Shown piece after piece: positions 36,319 to 44,925 of a DNA stretch of 64,000 bases (positions are counted from its first letter, which is position 1; each line of letters opens with the position of its first letter). The notes below the pieces were generated by a model, which was not told where the DNA came from, ran no database searches, and saw nothing but the letters and a program-made list of their open reading frames with translations. Source of the stretch: JADGHX01 sp035760965 (GTDB lineage Bacteria > Pseudomonadota > Gammaproteobacteria > Steroidobacterales > Steroidobacteraceae); NCBI GenBank assembly GCA_035760965.1, contig DASTRY010000051.1:1-64000 (forward strand), given 5' to 3'. The position numbers and the translations under genes were made by a program.

Positions 36319-37331
36319 GATGCTTTCGACCAGGCGATGGTCGTGTCGATCATGCGGTTCGAGAAGCCCCACTCGTTGTCGTACCAGGCGCAGACCTTCA
36401 CGAGCGTGCCGTCGATCACCTTGGTGAGCGTGGCGTCGAAGGTGGCGGAATGCGGGTCGTGGTTGAAGTCGATCGACACGAGCGGGCCGTCGCTGTACGC
36501 GAGGATGCCCTTCCACGCGGCGGCGCCGGCCGCCTCCTTCATGATGGCGTTCACGTCCGCCACGGAGGTGGAGCGCTTCGCGGTGAACGTGAGGTCGACG
36601 AGCGAGACGTTGATCGTCGGCACGCGCACCGCAAAGCCGTCGAGCTTGCCCTTCAATTCCGGCAGCACGAGGCCGACGGCCGCGGCCGCGCCGGTCTTCG
36701 TGGGAATCTGCGACATCGTCGCCGAGCGCGCGCGGCGCAGATCCTTGTGGTACACGTCGGTCAGCACCTGATCGTTCGTGTACGAGTGAATCGTCGTCAT
36801 GATGCCGGCGGCGATGCCGATCTTGTCGTTCAGCACCTTCGCGACCGGTGCGAGGCAGTTCGTCGTGCACGAGGCGTTGGAGATGACGGTGAAGTCGCTC
36901 TTCAGCACGTTGTGGTTCACGCCGTACACGATGGTGGCGTCGACGTCCTCACCGCCCGGCGCCGAGATGATCACGCGCCGCGCGCCGCCCTTCAGATGCG
37001 CGCCGGCCTTCGTCTTGTCGGTGAAGAGCCCGGTGCACTCGAGGACCGTGTCGACGCCGAGCTGGCCCCACGGCAGCTTCGCGGGGTCGCGCTCCGCGAG
37101 CACCTTGATCCGGTGGCCGTTCACGACCATCGAATCGCCGTCGACGGTCACTTCGCCCGGAAACTTGCCGTGCGCGGTGTCGTAGCGCGTGAGGTGGGCA
37201 TTGGTCTTCGCGTCACCGAGATCGTTGATCGCGACGATCTCGACTTCGCCCGTGCGCTTGGCTTCGAACAGCGCCCGCAGGATGTTGCGCCCGATACGGC
37301 CGTAGCCGTTGATGCCCACCTTGATTGCCAT
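36315..37331 (-). CDS. gap: Glyceraldehyde-3-phosphate dehydrogenase, type I
   Basis: Oxidises and phosphorylates glyceraldehyde 3-phosphate. 338 residues: NAD fold VGINGYGRIGRNILRA with Asp at NDLGD (NAD preference), catalytic Cys155 in SNASCTTNCLAP, HSYTNDQ with the activating His, and the C-terminal AWYDNEWGFSNRM. It follows tkt by 18 nt and overlaps pgk, forming the tkt-gap-pgk cluster seen in many proteobacteria. Confidence 0.98.
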   Translation of the reverse strand: MAIKVGINGYGRIGRNILRALFEAKRTGEVEIVAINDLGDAKTNAHLTRYDTAHGKFPGEVTVDGDSMVVNGHRIKVLAERDPAKLPWGQLGVDTVLECTGLFTDKTKAGAHLKGGARRVIISAPGGEDVDATIVYGVNHNVLKSDFTVISNASCTTNCLAPVAKVLNDKIGIAAGIMTTIHSYTNDQVLTDVYHKDLRRARSATMSQIPTKTGAAAAVGLVLPELKGKLDGFAVRVPTINVSLVDLTFTAKRSTSVADVNAIMKEAAGAAAWKGILAYSDGPLVSIDFNHDPHSATFDATLTKVIDGTLVKVCAWYDNEWGFSNRMIDTTIAWSKAS

Positions 37332-37349
37332 GATTGCCTCGTTCGTGAA

Positions 37350-39344
37350 TTACAGCTGGTCGATTGCCTTGGCCACATTATCGGCGGTGAAGCCGAAGTG
37401 TGGAAACAGCTCCGCGCCCTTGCCTGACAAGCCGAAGCGGTCGAGACCGAGCACGCGGCCCTGCATGCCGACGTACTTCCACCAGGTCTGCGTGGCCGCG
37501 GCCTCCACGGCCAAGCGCTTCGTCACCGACGGCGGCAGCACGGCGTCGCGATACGCGGCATCCTGCGCGTCGAATGCTTCGGTCGAGGGCATCGAGACGA
37601 GCCGGATGCGCCGGCCGCGCGAATTCAGTGCGTTCACCGCTTCGGCCGCGATGCCGACCTCCGAGCCCGTCGCGATGACAATGGCCTCGGGTGCGCCCGC
37701 GCTGTCGATGAGCACGTAGCCGCCGCGCCGGATGTTGGCCTTCTGCGCGTCGGTGCGCGGCTGCTGCGGGACGTTCTGGCGCGTGAGCGCGAGCGCCGTC
37801 GGACCGTCGCGCCGCTCGATGGCGGCGACCCAGGCCACCGCCGTCTCGACCGCATCGCAGGGACGCCAGAGCATCATGTTCGGCATGGCGCGCAGGCTCG
37901 CGAGATGCTCGATGGGCTGGTGCGTCGGACCATCCTCGCCGAGACCGATCGAGTCGTGTGTGTACACGAGGATCGAGCGGATGTGCATGAGGCACGCGAG
38001 GCGAACGGCGTTGCGTGCGTAGTCCGAGAACACGAGGAACGTGCCGCCGTACGGAATGAAGCCGCCGTGCAAGGCGATGCCGTTCATGATCGCGGTCATG
38101 CCGAACTCGCGCACGCCGTAGTGCACGTAGTTGCCCGACGCGTCTTCCGGAGTCACGACCTTCGAGAGCTTGGTCGTCGTGTTGTTCGACGGCGTGAGAT
38201 CGGCCGAGCCGCCGAGGAATTCGGGCAGGCTCGGATGGATCGCATTCAGCGCTGCCTGCGAGGACTGCCGCGTCGCCTGCGGCGCCGTCTGCTTGGCCGC
38301 TTCCGCGACGGCCTGAGCGGCGATCTCCTTCCAGTTGGCGGGGAGCTCGCCGCTCCAGCGCCGCTGCAGCTCCTGCGCGAGCGCCGGGTGCTCCTGCTGG
38401 TAGCGCGTGAACACCTCCCGCCAGCTCGCTTCGTACTTGGCGCCCTGCTCCTTGCCGTTCCAGGCCTTCAGGATGTCCTCGGGCACGACGAACGGTTCGT
38501 AGCTCCAGCCGAGCTGCTTGCGGGCGGCGGCCACTTCGTCGGCGCCCAGCGCCTCGCCGTGCGTCTTGGCGGTGCCCTGCTTGTTGGGCGCGCCCCAGCC
38601 GATGATGGTCTTGCAGCAGATCAAGGACGGACGCTCGGTCTCGCGCTGCGCGGCGACCAGCGCGGCCTCGACCGCATCGGGATCGTGACCGTCGACGTTG
38701 GGGATCACGTGCCAGCCGTACGCCTCGAAGCGCTTCGGCGTGTCATCCCTGAACCAGCCCTGCACCTTGCCGTCGATCGAGATACCGTTGTCGTCGTAGA
38801 AAACGATGAGCTTGCCGAGCCGCATGGTGCCGGCGAACGAGCAGGCTTCATGGGAAATGCCTTCCATGAGATCGCCATCGCCGGCGAAGACATACGTGTG
38901 GTGATCGACCACCGGCAGGCCGGGACGGTTGAACTGCGCCGCGAGCACCTTCTCCGCGAGCGCCATGCCGACGGCGTTCGCGAGCCCCTGGCCGAGCGGC
39001 CCCGTGGTCGTCTCGACACCCCCGACACCCGACTCGTACTCCGGGTGGCCCGGTGTGCGCGAGCCGACCTGCCGGAAGCTCTTGATGTCCTCGATCGTGA
39101 GCGGATACCCCGTCAGATAGAGCAGGGAATACAGCAGCATCGAGGCGTGGCCGTTCGAGAGGACGAACCGGTCCCGGTTCGGCCACAGCGGGTTGCCCGG
39201 GTTGTGTTTCAGATGGTGGCGCCAGAGGACCTCGGCGATGTCCGCCAATCCCATGGGTGCCCCCGGGTGCCCGGAATTGGCGCGCTGGACGGCATCCATC
39301 GAGAGCGCGCGGATGGCGTTGGCAAGTTCGCGGCGAGTTGGCAT
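37350..39344 (-). CDS. tkt: Transketolase
   Basis: Thiamine-diphosphate enzyme of the pentose phosphate pathway, 664 residues. Motifs: LSMDAVQRANSGHPGAPMG, GPLGQGLANAVGMALAE, the ThDP motif GDGDLMEGISHEA...NGISIDG, catalytic region HYGVREFGMTAIMNG and THDSIGLGEDGPTHQPIEHL. First gene of the glycolytic run; AAGGA precedes the ATG. With pgl and gnd elsewhere in the window, it supplies the link between pentose phosphates and the gap-pgk-pyk enzymes that follow. Confidence 0.98.
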   Translation of the reverse strand: MPTRRELANAIRALSMDAVQRANSGHPGAPMGLADIAEVLWRHHLKHNPGNPLWPNRDRFVLSNGHASMLLYSLLYLTGYPLTIEDIKSFRQVGSRTPGHPEYESGVGGVETTTGPLGQGLANAVGMALAEKVLAAQFNRPGLPVVDHHTYVFAGDGDLMEGISHEACSFAGTMRLGKLIVFYDDNGISIDGKVQGWFRDDTPKRFEAYGWHVIPNVDGHDPDAVEAALVAAQRETERPSLICCKTIIGWGAPNKQGTAKTHGEALGADEVAAARKQLGWSYEPFVVPEDILKAWNGKEQGAKYEASWREVFTRYQQEHPALAQELQRRWSGELPANWKEIAAQAVAEAAKQTAPQATRQSSQAALNAIHPSLPEFLGGSADLTPSNNTTTKLSKVVTPEDASGNYVHYGVREFGMTAIMNGIALHGGFIPYGGTFLVFSDYARNAVRLACLMHIRSILVYTHDSIGLGEDGPTHQPIEHLASLRAMPNMMLWRPCDAVETAVAWVAAIERRDGPTALALTRQNVPQQPRTDAQKANIRRGGYVLIDSAGAPEAIVIATGSEVGIAAEAVNALNSRGRRIRLVSMPSTEAFDAQDAAYRDAVLPPSVTKRLAVEAAATQTWWKYVGMQGRVLGLDRFGLSGKGAELFPHFGFTADNVAKAIDQL

Positions 39345-39725
39345 TTCGGCGGGAATCCTTCAGGTCGCGTGCGCGAATTGCTTCGGCACGGCGCGGCGCG
39401 CGTCGAAAAAGGGGCGCGCATTTTCCACCACCCGCTTCGGGCCAGCAATCACGAATGCTTCTAAAAGGTTCAGCGGCGCGGGACCCGGACCCCGTCGCCC
39501 CGAGGCGACGCATTTTCCGGCGCCAGAGAGCCAGGTCTCATTCTTGCGCACACGCAGATTATGTGCGCCCCGGACGTTGATGCGCGTCACGCGCTCGCCT
39601 GGTTGATTGACCCAGTTCACTCAGAGCCGCAGAAGGCTTCTGCTACATTGCCTCCGCCGTGGCCAGGCGAGGAACTCGCGGGTACGAGCGCGAGTCTTCA
39701 ACGGGAGCTTCGGTAGACCTCGGAA
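39345..39725. other. Divergent intergenic region between tkt and cpdA-like gene
   Basis: 381 nt without a supportable gene. It contains a 7-bp perfect hairpin (39493-39499 with 39504-39510, loop CCGA) followed on the plus strand by CATTTT, a minus-strand CATAAT near 39560 and a plus-strand TGCTACATT at 39641-39649 that could be an extended -10 for the phosphodiesterase gene. None has a good -35. Confidence 0.45.
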
Positions 39726-40523
39726 ATGAGCGTACTGCGACTGGTTCAATTCACCGACCCGCATCTCTACGGCAGCGAGACCGAAACGCTGCGCGGGATC
39801 GCGACGCTCCCGGCGCTCACGCGAACGCTGACGCTCGCGCAGGCGCGCGACTGGCCGGTCGACGCCGTGCTCGTCACGGGCGATCTCGTGCAGGACGATG
39901 CGGCCGGCTACGCGCACTTCCGACGCATCTTCGGTGCACTGAACCTGCCCATCCTGTGCCTGCCCGGCAATCACGACGAGCCGCAGGCCATGCGCCGCGC
40001 GTTGCGCGGCAAGCCGTTCGTGACCGAGGGCCACGTCGACATGGGCGCGTGGCGCGTCGTGCTGCTCGATAGCACCGTGCCGAACTCCGCGCACGGCCGG
40101 CTCGCGCGCGAGGAGCTCGCGGCGCTCGATTCGGCGCTCAGCTCGGCGGACACGAAGCACACGCTCATCTGCCTGCACCATCACCCCGTCGCCATGGGCA
40201 GCCGCTGGCTCGATCAGGTGGGGCTCGAAAACGCGACCGAATTCTTCGAAGTGATCGATCGGCACCGGAACGTGCGCGCGGTCCTCTGGGGCCACGTGCA
40301 CCAGAGCTACGACTCGTTGCGCAAGAACGTGCGCCTGCTCGCCACGCCCTCGACGTGCGCGCAGTTCCTGCCGCGGGCCGATGAATTCGCGGTGGACGCG
40401 CGTCCGCCCGCATACCGTACACTGGAGCTGCATCCGGACGGTTCGCTGCTCACGGAGGTCGTGTGGGTCGATTCATCTGCCGCGGGTTCTTCGTCGCCCT
40501 CTTCGGTCTGCTCGGCAGCCTGA
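39726..40523 (+). CDS. cpdA: CpdA-like metallophosphoesterase (3',5'-cyclic-nucleotide phosphodiesterase family)
   Basis: Calcineurin-like phosphodiesterase of 265 residues. All five metal motifs are present: FTDPHLYG (D, H), VLVTGDLVQDD, LPGNHDEP, LHHHPVAMG and WGHVHQSY. This is the class III CpdA/IcC type that hydrolyses cAMP in E. coli and Pseudomonas, although some relatives prefer other phosphodiesters, so substrate is inferred. The C-terminal 20 residues overlap the next gene in another frame (61 nt), and may be extended relative to the family. Confidence 0.9.
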   Translation: MSVLRLVQFTDPHLYGSETETLRGIATLPALTRTLTLAQARDWPVDAVLVTGDLVQDDAAGYAHFRRIFGALNLPILCLPGNHDEPQAMRRALRGKPFVTEGHVDMGAWRVVLLDSTVPNSAHGRLAREELAALDSALSSADTKHTLICLHHHPVAMGSRWLDQVGLENATEFFEVIDRHRNVRAVLWGHVHQSYDSLRKNVRLLATPSTCAQFLPRADEFAVDARPPAYRTLELHPDGSLLTEVVWVDSSAAGSSSPSSVCSAA

Positions 40524-41338
40524 GCGCCTTTGCCGAGGCGCCCGTCTGGGCGCTCCGCGGCGCGCACAACACCGTCTACCTCGCCGGCTCCGTCCACCTC
40601 CTGCGCTCGCGCGACGCCACGCTGCCCGCGGCGTTCGAGCGCGCGTACCAGGACGCCGACGCGCTCGTCATGGAGATCGACCTCGACGACCTCGATCCGA
40701 GCGCCGCCCAGAGCTGGATGCTCGAGCACGGCACGATCGCCGAGGACAAGACGCTCGGCGACATCGTCGGCAAGCAGCGCTACGAGCGCGTCGAGCTGGA
40801 GGGCAACCGCCTCGGCATCCCCATCGAGGCGCTGCAGCAGCTCGAGCCGTGGCTGGTCGCGATGACGCTCGCGCAGCTGCAGTACATGAAGCTCGGCTTC
40901 GATCCCGAGCAGGGCGTCGAGAAGCAGCTCGAGCGCAAGGCGGCGGCGGATCACAAGGAGATCACCGGGCTCGAGACGATCGATGAGCAGCTCGGGCTGC
41001 TCGCCGGGATGTCGAGCGACGATCAGGCGAAGTTCCTCGACCTGACCCTCGAAGAAATGCACGAAATGGCCGGCGAGACGGATACGCTGCTCGCCGCCTG
41101 GCGCGCCGGCAATGCGCAGAAGCTCGCCGCGATCCTGAGCGACGAATACAAGGTCGCGCCCGTTCTCTATCGCACGCTCGTCGCCGATCGCAACCAGCGC
41201 TGGATGCCGCAGATCGAGAAGCTCCTGAAGAGCGACAAGGACTACCTCGTCGTCGTCGGCGCGCTGCACCTCGTCGGCACGGGCGGGCTGCTCGAGCTGG
41301 CGAAGGCGCGCGGCTACGAAGCGAAGCAGCTCCAGTAA
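40463..41338 (+). CDS. TraB/GumN family protein
   Basis: 291-residue secreted protein of the TraB/PrgY/GumN (TIKI-like) family, some of which are metalloproteases. A signal peptide is present (GFFVALFGLLGSLSAFAEA). The two family His motifs are LAGSVHLLR near the N-terminus and VVGALHLVGTGGLLEL near the C-terminus, with EIDLDD and NQRWMPQIEKLL between. GTG start lies inside the 3' end of the phosphodiesterase gene (61-nt overlap), so the two are co-transcribed. GT9 follows after 3 nt. Confidence 0.92.
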   Translation: MGRFICRGFFVALFGLLGSLSAFAEAPVWALRGAHNTVYLAGSVHLLRSRDATLPAAFERAYQDADALVMEIDLDDLDPSAAQSWMLEHGTIAEDKTLGDIVGKQRYERVELEGNRLGIPIEALQQLEPWLVAMTLAQLQYMKLGFDPEQGVEKQLERKAAADHKEITGLETIDEQLGLLAGMSSDDQAKFLDLTLEEMHEMAGETDTLLAAWRAGNAQKLAAILSDEYKVAPVLYRTLVADRNQRWMPQIEKLLKSDKDYLVVVGALHLVGTGGLLELAKARGYEAKQLQ

Positions 41339-41341
41339 CGC

Positions 41342-42379
41342 ATGCAGGCCGGCGCGCTGAGGCCGCTCGTCATGCGCTGCGGCGCATTCGGCGACATGGT
41401 GTTGCTCACCGCCATGATCCGGCAGCTGCATCTGCGCCTCGGACAGCCGGTCGATCTCGTGTCGTCGGGGCCTTGGACGGTGCCGCTGCTCGCCGGGCAG
41501 CCCGGCGTCGGCGACATCTTCATCATCAAGAGCCGCAAGAGCCCCTTCTGGCTGAGCCCGCGACAGCGGGCACTGGCGAAGTGGCTGCGCGCCCGAGGCG
41601 CGGGTCCGACGTGGTTCTGCGATCCGGGGCCGGTCGGGCGCGACCTGCTCCGTCGCGGGCATATCCCGGATGCATACGTCTGCGAGGATGCCGCCCTGCC
41701 GGCCATTCCCGGTGAGCACTTCGTCGATCGCTGGATTCGCTTCGCGCAGACCACGCCGCCGGCGTACGCGGGGAAGCTGCCGGAGACGGCCGCACGTGTG
41801 CCGAGCAAGGCAGTGCTCGAAGTGAGCGCCGCGCGGCGCGCGCAACTCGATGCATGGCTCGCACGCCGCGGCCTGGCGGGCCGCGACCTGATTCTGATCC
41901 AGGCCGGGAACAAGCGAACGATGCGGCGCGGCTCGCGCCGGCGCGTGACCAACACGAAGTACTGGCCGGAGGAGCGCTGGGCCGAGGTCATCCGCGCGCT
42001 GCGCGAGCAGTGCCCTCAGCACGCGATCCTGCTGCTCGGCGTGCCGGCAGAGCTGCAGTTGAACGCAGACATCGCACGACTCGCGAACGTTGGAGACCTC
42101 CACAACGTCGCCGACGATCTGCCGATCGACGTGCTCCTGCCGCTGCTCGAGCGGGCGAGCAGCATGGTGTCGGTCGACACCGGTCCGGCGCATGCGGCCG
42201 CGGCGCTCGGCTGCCCGACGGTGGCGCTGTTCGGTAACTCGGATCCCCAGCTCTATCGGCCAGGCGGAGTCACTACACCCGCGGTAGCGCTGACCGGTGA
42301 GGTCGACGGTCAACGGAGCATGATGGGCATCACGCCAGCCGCGGTCATCGCGGCATGGCAAGCCGTTCGAGCGCGCTGA
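41342..42379 (+). CDS. Family 9 glycosyltransferase (heptosyltransferase-like)
   Basis: 345 residues of GT-B fold related to ADP-heptose:LPS heptosyltransferases. N-terminal LVMRCGAFGDMVLLTAMIRQL matches the GalG-D donor loop; the C-terminal domain has ILIQAGNKRT, YWPEERWAEVIRAL, and the nucleotide-binding VSVDTGPAHAAAALGCPTVALFG. No signal peptide, so it works on the inner face of the membrane. Acceptor and donor are unknown. It begins 3 nt after the TraB/GumN gene and its last 35 nt overlap the convergent glycosyltransferase gene. Confidence 0.92.
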   Translation: MQAGALRPLVMRCGAFGDMVLLTAMIRQLHLRLGQPVDLVSSGPWTVPLLAGQPGVGDIFIIKSRKSPFWLSPRQRALAKWLRARGAGPTWFCDPGPVGRDLLRRGHIPDAYVCEDAALPAIPGEHFVDRWIRFAQTTPPAYAGKLPETAARVPSKAVLEVSAARRAQLDAWLARRGLAGRDLILIQAGNKRTMRRGSRRRVTNTKYWPEERWAEVIRALREQCPQHAILLLGVPAELQLNADIARLANVGDLHNVADDLPIDVLLPLLERASSMVSVDTGPAHAAAALGCPTVALFGNSDPQLYRPGGVTTPAVALTGEVDGQRSMMGITPAAVIAAWQAVRAR

Positions 42380-43466
42380 GCGCGACGTCCATGCCGTTCG
42401 TCACCTCACGGTGCGCCTTGCCGTTGCGCGATTGGCGTGAGTGGTTCTCGAGCGCGTCGAGGGCGGCGCGCGCGATGGCATCGCTATCGAGGATCGTTCC
42501 GCGCGCCAGCCCCGCCCGCACACACTTCTGGATTCGATACGCCTGATCGCCGGCGATGGGCACCGCGACGCACGGCCGCCCGCACGCGATCGTCTGCAAG
42601 AGCGTATCGCCGCCATTGGAGATCACGAGCCGCGCGCCACGGATCAGCTCCGCAAGCTGCGCCATCGGCATGCGCGGCGCGACGCGCAGCTGAGCAGCGG
42701 ATGCCAGCGGCTCGACGCCGACCAGCACCGTGTTGATGCCGCGCTCGGCCAGCTTGCGCGCGGCTTCCGCGACGACTTGCGGCGCGTTCTCCGCGCCCGG
42801 GTGCTGCGTGCCCCCGCCCGGCACGACGAGGACGTAGTGGCCGGGCGTGGTATCGAACCGGGCCATGACCTCCGCCGCCAGCTCCGCATCGGCCGGCGGC
42901 AGCACGGCATCGAGATAGCGCAGCGTCGGCCGCCCGAGCCACTTCAGCTTCGCGCGCTCGAGCAGGCTCGGCGAGCCCGCGATGAACTGCGGATAGGCGA
43001 TCCAGTGCTCATCCAGCATGCGCATCCAGCTCAGCCGGAACGCCTTGCGGCGCTGGCGCAAGCGCGAGCTGACATAAACCACGTGGGCGCCGAAGCGCAC
43101 GGCGGCACGCAGCTGCGCGGTGCGGCCGGCGTTATCGAACACCACCAGCGTCGGGCGGAAGGTGCGGATGAGCTCCGCCATCTTGTTCGAGTGGAACGTC
43201 GGCGAGGACGGCAGCAACGTGTGCGGAAACGGCGTGTCCGCGGCATACGGCGCCTCCCGACTCAGAGCGAAGTGAATCTGCGTCCGGGGCGCGCGGGCGA
43301 CGAGCGCGGTCGCAAGGGCTAGCGCGCGGGCGTACTCCCCCATCCCCCGCGGTCCCGAAACTGGTACAAAGAGGACGCGCCCGGCCGCGCTGCCGATGTC
43401 GTTTGATTGCGCCACGCGGCGCGAACGTTGCCGGCAGAACGTGCGGCGGTCAACACGTGAAAACAC
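42345..43466 (-). CDS. MurG-like (GT28-type) glycosyltransferase
   Basis: 373 residues with GT-B fold. The start VLFVPVSGPRGMGEYARALALATAL resembles donor-side loops of UDP-sugar transferases, and the C-terminal half shows LVVPGGGTQHPGAENAPQVV and the nucleotide-sugar region LVISNGGDTLLQTIACGRPCVAVPIAGDQ. The true start may be the GTG at 43415 rather than the GTG at 43466, since the first 17 residues look unconserved. Substrates unknown; position suggests a shared glycan with the convergent GT9 enzyme. Confidence 0.85.
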   Translation of the reverse strand: MFSRVDRRTFCRQRSRRVAQSNDIGSAAGRVLFVPVSGPRGMGEYARALALATALVARAPRTQIHFALSREAPYAADTPFPHTLLPSSPTFHSNKMAELIRTFRPTLVVFDNAGRTAQLRAAVRFGAHVVYVSSRLRQRRKAFRLSWMRMLDEHWIAYPQFIAGSPSLLERAKLKWLGRPTLRYLDAVLPPADAELAAEVMARFDTTPGHYVLVVPGGGTQHPGAENAPQVVAEAARKLAERGINTVLVGVEPLASAAQLRVAPRMPMAQLAELIRGARLVISNGGDTLLQTIACGRPCVAVPIAGDQAYRIQKCVRAGLARGTILDSDAIARAALDALENHSRQSRNGKAHREVTNGMDVALSALERLAMPR

Positions 43467-43493
43467 ATAACGTGCCGCGCGTCGCGGCGCGCC

Positions 43494-43880
43494 TCACCCG
43501 GCGGGCTCGCGCGGACCGAAGCGATCGCGCGTGGTGCGCTGCTCGGCGCTCAGCAGGCCGAGCTTCTCGAGCCGCGCCTCGATGGCGCGCAGCGTGCGCC
43601 CGTGGCGCGTGGCGATGTCGGTGAGCGCTTCACCCGACTGGAAGGCATCGATGAGGTCCGCCTGCTCCTGCGCCGACCAGGTGCGGCCGATGTTCCGCGG
43701 CAGCTGCGCACGACGGCTCGCACGTACGGCGTTCTGCTCGAGCGCGGCAACGCCGGCGAGCAGCGCGCGCAGCACGTCCGCGTGCTGCAGGACCGTGCCC
43801 GCGGGCAGGTCCTCGCCGTTGAATGGATCGACGCCCTGGACGAGCGCCTGAAGAATCTGCCGGGCACGTTGTTCCTGCAT
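43494..43880 (-). CDS. Conserved protein of unknown function with C-terminal HTH-like motif
   Basis: About 128 residues from the ATG at 43880. The N-terminal half reads QILQALVQGVDPFNGEDLPAGTVLQHADVLRALLAG and the C-terminal half WSAQEQADLIDAFQSGEALTDIATRHGRTLRAIEARLEKLGLL resembles a Myb/SANT- or sigma-4-like helix-turn-helix. I recognise no named family. It is divergent from the CPBP gene (106 nt between starts) and lies 27 nt from the glycosyltransferase start on the same strand. Could be a DNA-binding regulator. Confidence 0.75.
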   Translation of the reverse strand: MQEQRARQILQALVQGVDPFNGEDLPAGTVLQHADVLRALLAGVAALEQNAVRASRRAQLPRNIGRTWSAQEQADLIDAFQSGEALTDIATRHGRTLRAIEARLEKLGLLSAEQRTTRDRFGPREPAG

Positions 43881-43986
43881 GGCCTTGAGCTCCGAGCGAG
43901 AGGCGAATTGCCGTGCGCGGATTCTCCGCAGCCGTGCGCGCCCCGCGGCACGCGCATTCGCGTTGTTTTCGTGCAGAAATGCAGTG

Positions 43987-44925
43987 ATGCTTCGCGTCCA
44001 TATGCGCGCATTCGCTTGGTTCCTGGGCATGTTCGTAGTGGGCTTCGCCGTGATGGCGGTCCTCACGTATCCCGCCTGGCTTCTGGTTCATCCGTACGTC
44101 GACTGGCCGTTCCATCGCATCGGCGGGCGCATCGGGCAGCTCGTGCTGCTCGTGTGTCTCGTGCTCGTCGCGCGCCACTTGCACATCGCCGATCGTGCGA
44201 GTTGGGGCTACGGCTTGCCGCGCCGGGCGTTCCTGCGCGAGCTCGTGAGAGCGCTCGGGCTCGGTATCGCCACGATGGTGCCGATCGTCGTCGTCATTGC
44301 CCTGCTCGGCGTGCGCGAGTGGAAAGGCGGCGTGGCGCCCGATGCAGCGATGCTCGCGAAGCTCACTCTCAAGGGATTCGCCACGGGCATGGCGGTGGCG
44401 CTCATCGAGGAGACGTTCCTGCGCGGCGCGATGTTCACCGCCATCGCGCGCGAGTCGGGGGCGAAGCTGGCGATCGTGCTGACGGCGCTCGTCTACGCGG
44501 CGACCCACTTCTTCCTGAGCGCCAAGATCCCCGCGGATCAGGTGAACGCGTGGAGCGGTCTCGATCTGGTCACCGGCACGCTCAAAGCCTTCTCCGATCC
44601 GCTCGGCCTCGCCAATCCGCACGCCGCGATCGTCGACGCGTACCTGTGCCTCTTCGCTGTGGGCGTGCTACTCGCCGCGGTTCGTGCCGCGACCGGGCAC
44701 ATCGCGGCTTGCATGGGCCTGCATGCCGGCTGGGTGTGGGTGATCACGTTCGTGCGCGAGACGTCGCAGCCCGTCGAGAATCATCCGCTGCGCTTCCTCG
44801 TGAGCCAGTTCGACGGGCTGGTCGGCTGGCTGGTGCTCGCGTGGACAGTCGTGATCGGGCTCGTGCTGTACCGGGTGTATGCGCGGCGGAAGGCCGCAGG
44901 CGTCACTCTTCCGCTCGGCGGATGA
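43987..44925 (+). CDS. CPBP-family intramembrane metalloprotease
   Basis: About 312 residues, eight or so hydrophobic helices. The CPBP (Abi) motif is EETFLRG with glutamates and arginine, followed by the His motifs ATHFFLS and LHAGWVW, the expected zinc and catalytic residues. Start ATG at 43987 gives a short cytoplasmic N-terminus before the first helix. Family members process prenylated or small membrane proteins; substrate unknown. Its end overlaps the convergent LON-domain gene by 23 nt. Confidence 0.9.
   Translation: MLRVHMRAFAWFLGMFVVGFAVMAVLTYPAWLLVHPYVDWPFHRIGGRIGQLVLLVCLVLVARHLHIADRASWGYGLPRRAFLRELVRALGLGIATMVPIVVVIALLGVREWKGGVAPDAAMLAKLTLKGFATGMAVALIEETFLRGAMFTAIARESGAKLAIVLTALVYAATHFFLSAKIPADQVNAWSGLDLVTGTLKAFSDPLGLANPHAAIVDAYLCLFAVGVLLAAVRAATGHIAACMGLHAGWVWVITFVRETSQPVENHPLRFLVSQFDGLVGWLVLAWTVVIGLVLYRVYARRKAAGVTLPLGG

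Noticed and set aside
30243..36771. Plus-strand open frames of over 1,000 codons covering the acylase and glycolytic genes
   Set aside because: High GC leaves antisense frames open. Translations are Arg/His/Ala-rich, lack domain motifs and lie opposite well-supported genes.
39360..39620. Minus-strand 86-codon frame containing a stretch like the UvrA N-terminus (INVRGAHNL, LSGAGK)
   Set aside because: The order is similar to UvrA but residues between the motifs are missing and nothing beyond resembles UvrA; probably chance, at most a remnant.
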